Positions 35,047-43,511 of a DNA stretch of 64,000 nucleotides are shown here, one piece after another (position 1 is the first letter of the stretch; each line of letters starts with the position of its first letter). Under the pieces are notes generated by a model, which was not told the origin of the DNA, did no database searches, and was given only the letters and a program-made list of their open reading frames with translations. Source of the stretch: Lachnospiraceae bacterium (GTDB taxonomy: Bacteria; Bacillota; Clostridia; Lachnospirales; Lachnospiraceae); the NCBI GenBank assembly GCA_017399685.1, contig JAFQBM010000020.1, positions 32,760-96,759 on the forward strand. Direction: 5' to 3'. The position numbers were made by a program, and so were the translations under genes.

Positions 35047-35511
35047 TTATGATTCATTTCTATATGGATTTGCACGGTATTCCAATTCATGAATATTCTT
35101 GTTTCGATAATATACATCTTCCCTAACTTTAAATTCCATTTTATCCCAGAAGGCATTTCCAAGTTCATTCTTCTTAAATGCCAACAATGCTACTTTGTGG
35201 ATTCCCTCTTCCTCCAATGCATTCATTGCTCTGTCCACCAATACAGAAGCAATTCCATGCTTTCTAAATTCAGGCAACACTGCAAGGTGTTGTATAAAAC
35301 CCCTTCTGCCATCATGCCCTGCTAATATGGCTCCAACTATTTTCCCCTCAACCAATGCTACAAAACTTGTTGTGGGATTACGTTTTATGTATTTTTCAAC
35401 GCCTTCTCTACTATCATCTGTGCTATTAATCCCCATACCCGGTGTATTCGTCCATAACTCATAAACGCCATCATAATCGCTTGCAGTCATAACCTTATAT
35501 TCTGCGTTCAT
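35047..35511 (-). CDS. GNAT family N-acetyltransferase
   Basis: 154 residues. GNAT motifs: VALVEGKIVGAILAGHDGRRGFIQHLAVLPEFRKHGIASVLVDRAM (motif A, RKHGIAS) and FWDKMEFKVREDVYYRNK-type end. The pattern TNTPGMGINSTDD near the start resembles YpeA/RimI-like acetyltransferases. AGGAGG precedes the ATG. Downstream 38 bp begins the nitroreductase gene, so the two may be co-transcribed. Confidence 0.88.
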   Translation of the reverse strand: MNAEYKVMTASDYDGVYELWTNTPGMGINSTDDSREGVEKYIKRNPTTSFVALVEGKIVGAILAGHDGRRGFIQHLAVLPEFRKHGIASVLVDRAMNALEEEGIHKVALLAFKKNELGNAFWDKMEFKVREDVYYRNKNIHELEYRANPYRNES

Positions 35512-35562
35512 TGTATTATTCCTCCTAGTTCAGTAAATTAAAATTTGTCGGTTTCTTTACAA

Positions 35563-35922
35563 CTACAAGATTTTATTTATTAATAAGAAAATTCTTATTA
35601 TAATATCTATTCCCAACAGAATACTATAATAAATGATTGGCAACGATACTTTCTCATCCGGCATATCAATCTGTTTATTTAATATATGCTCCGACAATAC
35701 TTCTCCTCTGATTTTAGCTGCTTCTTTCTTATCGTTTAAATCTTCAACTTCCAATCTATAAATATCTAATTCATACGCTTTATTATTTTTGACGCAACAT
35801 GAATCTTTAATATAAATTCCTATCAAAACAATAACTGAAACAATCCATACCAGGTTCGTTACTAGAACCTGACTTTTCTCTATATTTCCAATACTCTTTG
35901 TACCAAGACAATGCCACTCCAA
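35563..35922 (-). CDS. Small membrane protein, hypothetical
   Basis: 119 residues from a TTG codon, with two hydrophobic segments: VTNLVWIVSVIVLIGIYI (about 21-38) and IIYYSILLGIDIIIRIFLLINKIL at the end. The middle is a charged loop, RLEVEDLNDKKEAAKIRGE. No family recognised. The start is uncertain, no clear RBS. It overlaps the end region of the frameshifted gene upstream. Confidence 0.4.
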   Translation of the reverse strand: MEWHCLGTKSIGNIEKSQVLVTNLVWIVSVIVLIGIYIKDSCCVKNNKAYELDIYRLEVEDLNDKKEAAKIRGEVLSEHILNKQIDMPDEKVSLPIIYYSILLGIDIIIRIFLLINKIL

Positions 35923-35929
35923 TCTTAAT

Positions 35930-36156
35930 TCACAAATCCCTATTTGAATAATTCATTAAATTGGTACTAATACTTCTGCCATTATATCGCCTTTTCTTTA
36001 TCTTCTCCTTGGTTGTAAGTCCTAATTCGACAACCTTTTTCTGCACTTCTGGTTCTCATAAAAATATACAGAACCTACAAGACCATTGGCTATCCCTATC
36101 ACACATATCATTAGCAATATAAAACACATCGCTAAACTTTCTACCAAAATCAACAT
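35930..36156 (-). pseudogene. Frameshifted small membrane protein gene
   Basis: AAGGAGG and an ATG begin 33 residues of a hydrophobic helix (MLILVESLAMCFILLMI...GSVYFY); the frame then ends in a TAG at 36022, but a shift by one base gives a continuous tail EPEVQKKVVELGLTTKEKIKKRRYNGRS ending at 35930. This two-frame joining around 36050, near an A-rich run, indicates a one-base indel. Either a pseudogene or a sequencing error. Confidence 0.6.
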
Positions 36157-36194
36157 ACCTTTGCCTCCTTAAAATTCAATTTTCAAGTCTGCAA

Positions 36195-36710
36195 CTAACT
36201 TAATTCCTTCTCAATAATGATTATAGATTCATCCTGTTCCCCAATCATCTCAACAGATACCTTATTGACTACTGTTTTAAAAGTTCTGTCAATATTTTTC
36301 ACTTCTTCATAAGCCGCATTTAATGATTCTATTGTTGGTAATTTTCCGACAGTCATATGTGGCTTATAACCTAATCCTAAATCATACTCTTTAAATTCAT
36401 TATCATATAGGGTTTTATGAATAGAACATATTTCCGTAGCACCCTCTTTAACATCTAACAAAAGGTAATTTCCAAATCGATCTTCTTGTTTACTGATTCC
36501 ATTCAATACCAACTCAAATGGTTTTATATTTTTTAATCTAACCGACAGAATATCTGCTATATCATTATTGCTCATCTGATTCTCAAACGGAAATACAATT
36601 GTTATGTGAGGACGAACTAATTGAGCCAACGGATCATATTTTCCTCTTATTTCATCAATTATTTCCATATTTTCAAACTCTGGAAATATCATAATTGTTC
36701 TTGTACTCAC
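36195..36710 (-). CDS. 2H phosphoesterase / 2'-5' RNA ligase family protein (LigT-like)
   Basis: 171 residues from a GTG at 36710. Two H-x-(T/S) motifs: VRPHITIVFPF near residue 36 and YKPHMTVGKL near residue 118, the catalytic pair of 2H phosphoesterases. Members hydrolyse cyclic phosphodiesters (e.g. 2',3'-cyclic nucleotides, ADP-ribose cyclic phosphate) or ligate RNA. GGAGG sits 9 bp before this GTG and 3 bp before another one, so the start is a choice between two. It may act in RNA repair; nothing in the neighbours specifies. Confidence 0.83.
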   Translation of the reverse strand: MSTRTIMIFPEFENMEIIDEIRGKYDPLAQLVRPHITIVFPFENQMSNNDIADILSVRLKNIKPFELVLNGISKQEDRFGNYLLLDVKEGATEICSIHKTLYDNEFKEYDLGLGYKPHMTVGKLPTIESLNAAYEEVKNIDRTFKTVVNKVSVEMIGEQDESIIIIEKELS

Positions 36711-36790
36711 TGTCACATTCCTCCATCTATTATTTCTCTTACTTTTTCGATTCTACTCACATTGATTTACTCCATATTTATGAAATAAAT

Positions 36791-37279
36791 TTACCTGTCT
36801 CTTTCCTCAATGACATGAATCATTTGTCCTTCGCTAATAATCTCAGAAATGTATTCTTTTATAAATTCCGGCTTAATTTTACTTTCTTCGATTTTTTCTA
36901 TTGGCAGCCACACCAGCTCTTCTCCTTCATCCGTCACATTCTTGCATAAGTTCAAATCATCATCCAGAATTTTCATATAATAATAAAATTCTATGGTATG
37001 ACAATCAAGCCCATCAATATTTCCACCAAAACCTTTGAAAAAATTTTCACAAACAACTGCCAGATGGTCAACACGCGCATTGAGACCTGTTTCTTCAAAA
37101 ACTTCTCTTTCAATACATGCCTCGGAGGTTTCTCCTAAATGAACTCCACCACCAATCATATAATAATAATCACTAATGACACTTTTGACAAAAAGCATTT
37201 TATTATCATGAATCAGTATCCCGCCTGTGCGGTATCTAAACCAATTGTTTCCCTTTTCAAAACAACAATCGTACTTCAT
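36791..37279 (-). CDS. NUDIX hydrolase
   Basis: 162 residues. The Nudix box is complete: GVHLGETSEACIEREVFEETGL (G-x5-E-x7-REVxEExGL). The start MKYDCCFEK has GGAGGA with 5-bp spacer. Substrate is not indicated, since Nudix enzymes cleave many nucleoside diphosphate derivatives. It sits between the LigT-like and tautomerase genes in the same orientation. Confidence 0.9.
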   Translation of the reverse strand: MKYDCCFEKGNNWFRYRTGGILIHDNKMLFVKSVISDYYYMIGGGVHLGETSEACIEREVFEETGLNARVDHLAVVCENFFKGFGGNIDGLDCHTIEFYYYMKILDDDLNLCKNVTDEGEELVWLPIEKIEESKIKPEFIKEYISEIISEGQMIHVIEERDR

Positions 37280-37301
37280 ATATTCCTCCACTAATTTGGT
37301 T

Positions 37302-37511
37302 TCATTTCTGTGTCCGTGTATATTCAGCTTTCACTTTATCAATGGTTTTACCACCAATACCAAAATTTTTATCTGGCAATTCTTTTATCGTGGTTACAAA
37401 AAATTCTTGTGGTACATTCATAATTTCAGATGAAACTTCTGTTAATCTTTTGATTAACTGTTCCTTTTGTTCATCTGATAATACTCCACTTTCAATTGTT
37501 ATGTATGGCAT
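37302..37511 (-). CDS. 4-oxalocrotonate tautomerase family protein
   Basis: 69 residues. The start MPYITIESG gives the catalytic N-terminal proline after Met removal; then LSDEQKEQLIKRLTEVSSEIMNVPQEFFVTTIKELPDKNFGIGGK follows the 4-OT family, with family length 60-75. AAGGGAGA precedes the ATG. The substrate is not indicated. Confidence 0.88.
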   Translation of the reverse strand: MPYITIESGVLSDEQKEQLIKRLTEVSSEIMNVPQEFFVTTIKELPDKNFGIGGKTIDKVKAEYTRTQK

Positions 37512-37591
37512 TTTTACTTCTCCCTTCAAATTCATTCAAACAATTCGGAACTTCCGAATCCTTCCCTATCTTTTACACCTTAAGTGCCACC

Positions 37592-38533
37592 CTACACCGT
37601 AGTCTTTCTCATATTACTATCAAACAACCTTTGGAATCCCAGCCAGACTTCATTTTCCTTATCTGACTGCAATAATTCCTTAAAAGTCTGCATCTTGGCA
37701 TCTGTATTATCTGCCATATTCAATGCCAATGCTTCCACGATGGCAGGTTTCTTCGGAGAACCGTATTCGTATTCCCCATGATGAGCCAGAATGCAATGCT
37801 TTAACTCATTTTCCAATGCCTTAGGGAAGTTTGGAATCTGCCTTATTTTTTCGTCCAGCATCATGGTTCCAATGATAATATGTCCTAACAACTGTCCTTC
37901 ATCGGTATAATCATTTTCCGGAAACGCCGATAATTCCTTCACTTTTCCAATGTCATGGAACATTGCAGCAGTCAGTAATAAATCCTTATTTAACACAGGG
38001 TACTGCATGGAATAAAACTCACAAAGCTGGGTCACAGACAAAGTATGCTCCAACAAGCCTCCAATAAATCCATGATGCACCTTTTTCGCCGCAGAGTGAT
38101 TCTTAAATTTCTTGATAAAATCCTCATCCTCCGCAAAAAACATCTGTAATAGCTTCTTTAAATAGGCATTTTCCACCTTTCCAATCATGGAAAGCAAATC
38201 CTGATACATTTTGGATACATCTTTATCCGTACAAGGCATATAATCAGCAGGAGCATACTCCCCTTCCATGGCTACCCTCACCCGGCGGATATTCAACTGG
38301 TTCACTCCCTGAAACTGGGTTACCTGTCCTTCTACTTTTATGTAATTCATTTCTTCAAAATGGTCAATTCCGCTGGATAAATCCCAGATTTTACCATCCA
38401 AAATTCCTGTTCTATCCTGCAACATCAAAGAATAATAGGTCTTTCCGGCTTTGGTTTTTAAACTTTGCTTCGACTTACAAAGATAAATTTCTGATACCAT
38501 TTCGCCTTCTCTTAATTCATTTACATATCTCAT
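37592..38533 (-). CDS. yhaM: 3'-5' exoribonuclease YhaM family
   Basis: 313 residues. An N-terminal OB-fold (YLCKSKQSLKTKAGKTYYSLMLQDRTGILDGKIWD) precedes an HD domain with HGFIGGLLEHTLSV, AAMFHDIGKV (HD pair) and ILAHHGEYEYGSPKKP. The length matches YhaM (about 310-320 residues), a Mn/Co-dependent 3'-5' exonuclease acting on RNA and DNA in Firmicutes. It has a good AAAGGAT site. The gene stands divergent from the ABC operon. Confidence 0.92.
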   Translation of the reverse strand: MRYVNELREGEMVSEIYLCKSKQSLKTKAGKTYYSLMLQDRTGILDGKIWDLSSGIDHFEEMNYIKVEGQVTQFQGVNQLNIRRVRVAMEGEYAPADYMPCTDKDVSKMYQDLLSMIGKVENAYLKKLLQMFFAEDEDFIKKFKNHSAAKKVHHGFIGGLLEHTLSVTQLCEFYSMQYPVLNKDLLLTAAMFHDIGKVKELSAFPENDYTDEGQLLGHIIIGTMMLDEKIRQIPNFPKALENELKHCILAHHGEYEYGSPKKPAIVEALALNMADNTDAKMQTFKELLQSDKENEVWLGFQRLFDSNMRKTTV

Positions 38534-38871
38534 AATAATCCTTTCCGAGAACTCTCACTCTATATCAATATTTTTATACAAGATACCTACGAATTGCTCC
38601 GCATTTTGCACTCCCGCAATTCTAATTTTTTAAAGTATACTTAGTATATAACAAAGGCCATATAATTTCTAGTTTTTTTTCCTCCTATCCCTTGTTTAAA
38701 TGAAATGGATTTGTTATGATTAATCTATTGCCATATTTTAAACATAAATGAATCAAAAGTACATAGCGTACTAACCGGCTTTTAAGAACATTAACCATAA
38801 AATATGACAACCGGAGCCAAATACCTTTATGCTCCAACATCAATATATTGTAGTAGAAAGAAGTGTATATC
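38534..38871. other. Intergenic region between divergent yhaM and ABC operon
   Basis: 338 bp with no convincing gene; a 68-codon frame on the minus strand overlaps the ABC start and has no RBS, so it is not called. The palindrome AAGTATACTT lies at 38633-38642, and A/T-rich hexamers offer weak promoter candidates on both strands; no regulator can be named. Confidence 0.45.
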
Positions 38872-39576
38872 ATGATTGAAATTACTTCCATCCAGAAATC
38901 TTACCATAAGAAAAAGATTCTAGAGGATGTTACCATAAACGTAAAAGAAGGGGAATGCGTTGGCATCGTAGGCTGTAATGGTTGTGGAAAAACCACGCTG
39001 TTATCCATTTTAGCCGGAGCCATCAAGACCGACAAGGGTTCTTTCCGTATCAATGAAGAAGAGGTTTTCACAAATCCCCGTCTGTTTTCAAAACTGATTG
39101 GTTATGTCCCTCAGGAAAACCCATTAATCGAAGAATTGACGGTGTTAGATAATTTAAAACTTTGGTACTGTGACATCCCTGACAAATTAAAAAAAGATTT
39201 AAAAGAAGACGGTATTTTAACCCGTTTCGGTGTCGATAAAATGATAAAAACCAAAGTTTCCAAACTTTCCGGTGGTATGAAAAAACGTGTCAGCATCGGA
39301 TGTGCCTTGGCGAAAAATCCACCTATTCTGATTCTGGATGAACCTGGGGCTGCATTGGATTTTGTCCTAAAAGCAGAAATTATCGCATATATGAAAGATT
39401 ATATGAAACAAGGCGGCACCATTTTCCTGACTTCCCATGAACAGGGAGAACTAAGTGTCTGTAACCGTATGTTTTTTATCAGAAACGGTAAATCCGAAGA
39501 AATTACCCAGCAAATGAAATCCCCAGACTTTTTTGACTGGCTTACCAAACAAATGGAGAATGGCAATGAAGCGTAA
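38872..39576 (+). CDS. ABC transporter ATP-binding protein
   Basis: 234 residues. Walker A GCNGCGKTT, Q-loop VPQENP, signature LSGGMKKRVSIG, Walker B PILILDEP and the H-loop TSHEQ. The architecture is of an ABC-2 type exporter ATPase. An ATG at 38872 is preferred over a GTG at 38863. Its stop overlaps the start of the next gene by 11 bp, so the four genes to 43480 look like one operon. Confidence 0.93.
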   Translation: MIEITSIQKSYHKKKILEDVTINVKEGECVGIVGCNGCGKTTLLSILAGAIKTDKGSFRINEEEVFTNPRLFSKLIGYVPQENPLIEELTVLDNLKLWYCDIPDKLKKDLKEDGILTRFGVDKMIKTKVSKLSGGMKKRVSIGCALAKNPPILILDEPGAALDFVLKAEIIAYMKDYMKQGGTIFLTSHEQGELSVCNRMFFIRNGKSEEITQQMKSPDFFDWLTKQMENGNEA

Positions 39577-41014
39577 AAAATTAATTTTTCCTCTTATCAT
39601 TTTATGTATTTTAATACTTTTAGGAGCTGCTTTTCTGTTTTTGAAACTAAAAACATCTCCTAAGCAAAAAATAATCAAAGCAGTAACCACTACCTGTTCT
39701 TCCTTAACTGCAGTAGCCGGTACCTCCTCTGACCAGCTCATTGGAATGGATAAAATTAATACTGTTTTAGCAGAACAATCTGCCCAGATTAGCGGTGATT
39801 TTACCATAGAATTTGTAAACAAAATGCTGGAATATGACTTCTTAAACGGATTTACTTTTGCTTTTGACGGAAAAAGAGATTTAACCAATCAGGAGGCCTC
39901 TTTCGAACTAAGTCTGGGAGAGAAAAATCCATTGACCCTCTCTACCTACCTTAGTAGTGAATCCTTAGTTATATCCGCACCAAAACTATCGGATACCAAT
40001 CATTACATTGATTTTACCAAAATAAATGAGGCTCTTAAGGATTCTTTCCTTGGAGATTATTTCGAACTTCCGGAAGTTACCATCCAGCCATTTAAGACAC
40101 CAAGTGACTCCGCTTTTTCAAAGGTATTTTACTCTTTCCTTAAGAACCGTGAAGAGGACTTTAAAAACTTATTTTCTGATATTACTTTAGAAAAACAAGG
40201 AAAAAAGAAGAGCATAACCACCTTGGACGGAACAAAAAAATGTACCACTTACGAAGTAACCCTTCCAAAAGAATCCATAGAAGATTTTTTCGATTCCTTC
40301 CAGGATTATCTTGATTCCAACACTGCTGCCAATCTGGACTTAACGGACGAAGCTTATGAAAAATTACAAGAAGATATGGACCGTTTCGAATCACTACTGA
40401 CAGCACACTTAAAAGATGATGTTATCTTCTTCGTTTCACTGGATAAGGATGGAGTTTTAAGAGAATTTTCTGCCTCCTATAAAGAAATCTCCTTTGATGT
40501 TTCCTTTATCGGAGTAAAAACCAATACCGATGCCTTATCCGGAGAACTAAAGATAGAACATGAAACCAATCCGGTCACCATTGCTTACGAAGAAACGGTT
40601 TCCATAGAAAATGACATGGACCTTTTTGAAACCAGTTCCACCATTTTTCTTGCGAAAGAACCGGAAAAAAAGATAGAAATTACCACAGAAAACGCCTTTT
40701 CTCCGGAAACATTAGAATTTTCTAATACTTCCAAACTGGTAATTCCTACAGTGGGCATCAATGCAGAATTTTCTTACGGAGGGACTTTTACAGATTATGT
40801 AAAAAACCAATCTTTCTCCGCAGAAATCGATGAACTGAAAATAAAAGTATTGGGAATCCGCATTTTTACCCTAAAAGGCGAACTTTCCGTATCCCCACTA
40901 AAAGACCCTGTCACACCAATAGAGCCGGGAACCGACATTTTCACCCTAAGCAAAGAAAAGCAGGAAGAACTTTTCGAAAACTTGAAAAATACACTAAATC
41001 ATTTAAAAGATTAA
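39566..41014 (+). CDS. Membrane-anchored extracytoplasmic protein (DUF6583-like)
   Basis: 482 residues. Lys/Arg then one hydrophobic segment at the N-terminus (KLIFPLIILCILILLGAAFLFL), then a long soluble extracellular-type domain with repeated beta-like strands (TFAFDGKRDLTNQEASFELSLG, SGELKIEHETNPVTIAYEE). Family similarity to DUF6583 proteins of Lachnospiraceae is suggested by the KTSPKQKIIKAV segment. The ATG overlaps the ABC ATPase tail with GGAG upstream, so it is translated with it. Its role in the exporter is unknown; substrate binding or coupling are possible. Confidence 0.7.
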   Translation: MKRKKLIFPLIILCILILLGAAFLFLKLKTSPKQKIIKAVTTTCSSLTAVAGTSSDQLIGMDKINTVLAEQSAQISGDFTIEFVNKMLEYDFLNGFTFAFDGKRDLTNQEASFELSLGEKNPLTLSTYLSSESLVISAPKLSDTNHYIDFTKINEALKDSFLGDYFELPEVTIQPFKTPSDSAFSKVFYSFLKNREEDFKNLFSDITLEKQGKKKSITTLDGTKKCTTYEVTLPKESIEDFFDSFQDYLDSNTAANLDLTDEAYEKLQEDMDRFESLLTAHLKDDVIFFVSLDKDGVLREFSASYKEISFDVSFIGVKTNTDALSGELKIEHETNPVTIAYEETVSIENDMDLFETSSTIFLAKEPEKKIEITTENAFSPETLEFSNTSKLVIPTVGINAEFSYGGTFTDYVKNQSFSAEIDELKIKVLGIRIFTLKGELSVSPLKDPVTPIEPGTDIFTLSKEKQEELFENLKNTLNHLKD

Positions 41015-41114
41015 ACCAAAATATTTCCTAAAACAATTGGTACAACTTTTATTCATACAATATAGAAATAACCTTTGTAACACTACACTACTTTTAGGAG
41101 GAACCAGAACCAAC

Positions 41115-42338
41115 ATGAAATTTTTTCTTACTTACTTATTTTTATCCATAAAAAAGAATATCAAAATCTGCGTTTCTTCTTTATTCAGCAGCCTATTACT
41201 GATTGCACTGGTACTTTCCGTTGCCTTCCTAGGAACAAAACTCTTATATCAAGATCAAAAAATCGGCAGCATACAGCTTGGCTTTTACACAGACCCTGAT
41301 AATATAGAAGATGAAGACACCAATGCAACCGCCCTCAGTGTCATTGAAAATCAGGATAGTATCGCCCGGCTTTGTACGATTCAAAAATACGACTATAAAG
41401 AAGGAATTTCGCTTCTAAAAAAAGGGCAGCTCCACGCCTTTGTGGTAATGCCGGACAACATCATCAATGACATCATTTACGGAGAAAATACTCCTATTGA
41501 AGTAATCACCATGGGTGAAAGTGGCTTAGAATCCTTTTTGTTTACCGAGATTTGTTCCAGTGCTGCCATTACTTTATCCAGCGCCCAGGCATGTATTTAC
41601 TCCGTCACTGATTTTTGCAGGGCCCATGGCTACCGTTCCAATGTCCGTGAAGTATTGGACGATTTAAACATGATTACCATCCGCTACGCCTTTTCCAGAG
41701 GGCCTTATTTCAACCAACAGAAAGTCAGTGCTACCAATCAATTGACTACACTACAATATTACATTGTCAGTGCCTTTGTCCTGTTTTTATTTTTATTTGC
41801 CATACCTTTTGCAAAAACCTATGCGGAAACCTCCCATGGCTTTTCGAAAAAATTAAATACCGTAGGCATCCGTCCGGCTTTACAACTGATGACAGACATA
41901 GTATCCCTTGCCCTTACCTTTTTCCTATTTATAGGTGCCATGATACTGCTTCTTAACATCATTTCATCGGTTGCCGGATTTGCCTTTCACTTTAAAGCCG
42001 TAAATTATATCGGACTATTTTTCCTTCTCCTTTCCATGGCTGGCTTTTTCATCCTGTTATTCCGGATTTGTCAGACCTCCATGGGTGGAGTCAATTTATT
42101 ATTTTTATCCTCCGTGATTTTAATCTTTTTATCCGGTGGATTTGTCCCTTTGTCCTTTTTACCAGATTCCATCAAAAGCATTTCCTCCTTCCTGCCTACT
42201 ACTTTGTGGCTGACGGAAGCAGGAAATTTATTCTGGGGACAAACAACCTTAGAAGCAAACCTTAAATTTATACTTCTTTCCATTCTGTTTGGAAGTATTA
42301 CCTTCCTCATTGGAAAGCGAAGGGAGCGATTAGCATGA
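41115..42338 (+). CDS. ABC-2 type transporter permease
   Basis: 407 residues. One N-terminal membrane helix (SSLLLIALVLSVAFLGTKLL), an extracytoplasmic domain of about 170 residues, then five membrane helices (YYIVSAFVLFLFLFAIPFAK onward). This is the ABC2_membrane_3/YhgE-like topology. The start MKFFLTYL is assumed because AGGAGG lies within 14 bp and the earlier codons look noncoding. It pairs with the permease at 42335. Confidence 0.82.
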   Translation: MKFFLTYLFLSIKKNIKICVSSLFSSLLLIALVLSVAFLGTKLLYQDQKIGSIQLGFYTDPDNIEDEDTNATALSVIENQDSIARLCTIQKYDYKEGISLLKKGQLHAFVVMPDNIINDIIYGENTPIEVITMGESGLESFLFTEICSSAAITLSSAQACIYSVTDFCRAHGYRSNVREVLDDLNMITIRYAFSRGPYFNQQKVSATNQLTTLQYYIVSAFVLFLFLFAIPFAKTYAETSHGFSKKLNTVGIRPALQLMTDIVSLALTFFLFIGAMILLLNIISSVAGFAFHFKAVNYIGLFFLLLSMAGFFILLFRICQTSMGGVNLLFLSSVILIFLSGGFVPLSFLPDSIKSISSFLPTTLWLTEAGNLFWGQTTLEANLKFILLSILFGSITFLIGKRRERLA

Positions 42339-43480
42339 GACAATGGTGTACTTATTTTCTTTTATTTACGAAACGATTGTTTCAAAAACCGATTTATTTA
42401 TTTGTTTTATTGTTGTTACCATGTTTCTCCTATTTTTATAGTCAAAGCACCATAAATCAGGATAATAGTTTAAATGTAGCACTTTACATGGAAGGGGAAG
42501 ATGAACTGGCCAAGTCCATAGTGGCAGACCTTCTGGTCGCAGACAGCCAGGTACATTTTTATGAGGTGACGGATTACGAAACCTTAACGGAAGACGTTAT
42601 TACCAGAAAAGCAGAATGTGCTTATATTTTTCCGGAGGATTTATCCGAATTACTGGATAAGCATAAGAAAAAAGACATTATTACTGTATTACACTCACCT
42701 TCTTCTATTTTGATGCCCCTAAGCAATGAAATCGTTTTTTCCAGCCTGTTTCGGCATTATGCTAAAAACATCATGCTGGACTATGCCTTGGATTATGAAG
42801 CATTCGACTCTTTTGATGCTGAGGCAATATCAGAGGAACTCCTTGCGTCTTACGAACACTATATGACAGAAGAAGTCCCTTATGAATTTAAATATACTAC
42901 ACTGGGAGAAGAAACTTCTCTGGAACCATCCAGCGAATCCTTGATTATTTCTCCTATCCGTGGTATTTTTGCAGTATTAATGTTTCTTACTGCACTATTT
43001 AGTGTGGTAGACTGGTTTAAGGACCAGAAGAAACAGATTTTTCTGGCAGTATCCTATGCTAAGAAACCTTTTGTTTCCGTCTTGTCCATTTTAGTTCCAA
43101 CTTTATTTTGTGGCATTTTCGGACAAATTAGTTTATTATTAAGTCAGACTTATACCGATTTTCTTCATGAAACGTTATACTTTTGGGCTTACCTTATTTT
43201 TGTAGTTGGTTTCTGCTACTTGATAAAATCCTTCTTCCGAAATGGATTTTCCTTTAGTGGCATCATACCGGTTTTCACCATGGGAAGTTTGATTTTCGCC
43301 CCGGTGTTTTTCGACTTCGGCTCTCTCTTCCCGATTTTTAGAATATTAGAACATTTATTTTTACCAACTTACTTTCTGAACAGCTTTTTTGTCAGTGGAT
43401 ACTATGCACTGGGAATGTTCCTTGGAGGATGTATCTTCCTATTCCTAGGAATCCACTTAGAACGAATAAAACAACTTTAA
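42335..43480 (+). CDS. ABC-2 type transporter permease
   Basis: 381 residues with the same topology as its neighbour: N-terminal helix (YLFVLLLLPCFSYFY), a periplasm-side domain of about 170 residues with SLNVALYMEGEDELAKSI, then five helices. The ATG overlaps the preceding stop (ATGA), so the two permeases are probably made in equal amounts and form a heterodimer with two copies of the ATPase. The cargo is unknown. Confidence 0.82.
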   Translation: MRQWCTYFLLFTKRLFQKPIYLFVLLLLPCFSYFYSQSTINQDNSLNVALYMEGEDELAKSIVADLLVADSQVHFYEVTDYETLTEDVITRKAECAYIFPEDLSELLDKHKKKDIITVLHSPSSILMPLSNEIVFSSLFRHYAKNIMLDYALDYEAFDSFDAEAISEELLASYEHYMTEEVPYEFKYTTLGEETSLEPSSESLIISPIRGIFAVLMFLTALFSVVDWFKDQKKQIFLAVSYAKKPFVSVLSILVPTLFCGIFGQISLLLSQTYTDFLHETLYFWAYLIFVVGFCYLIKSFFRNGFSFSGIIPVFTMGSLIFAPVFFDFGSLFPIFRILEHLFLPTYFLNSFFVSGYYALGMFLGGCIFLFLGIHLERIKQL

Positions 43481-43511
43481 ACCCGTATTTTTATTAGAAA
43501 GGGATTATATA

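Noticed and set aside
38685..38891. 68-codon minus-strand frame in the yhaM/ABC gap
   Set aside because: No ribosome binding site, overlaps the ABC gene start, hydrophobic residues without pattern; likely chance.
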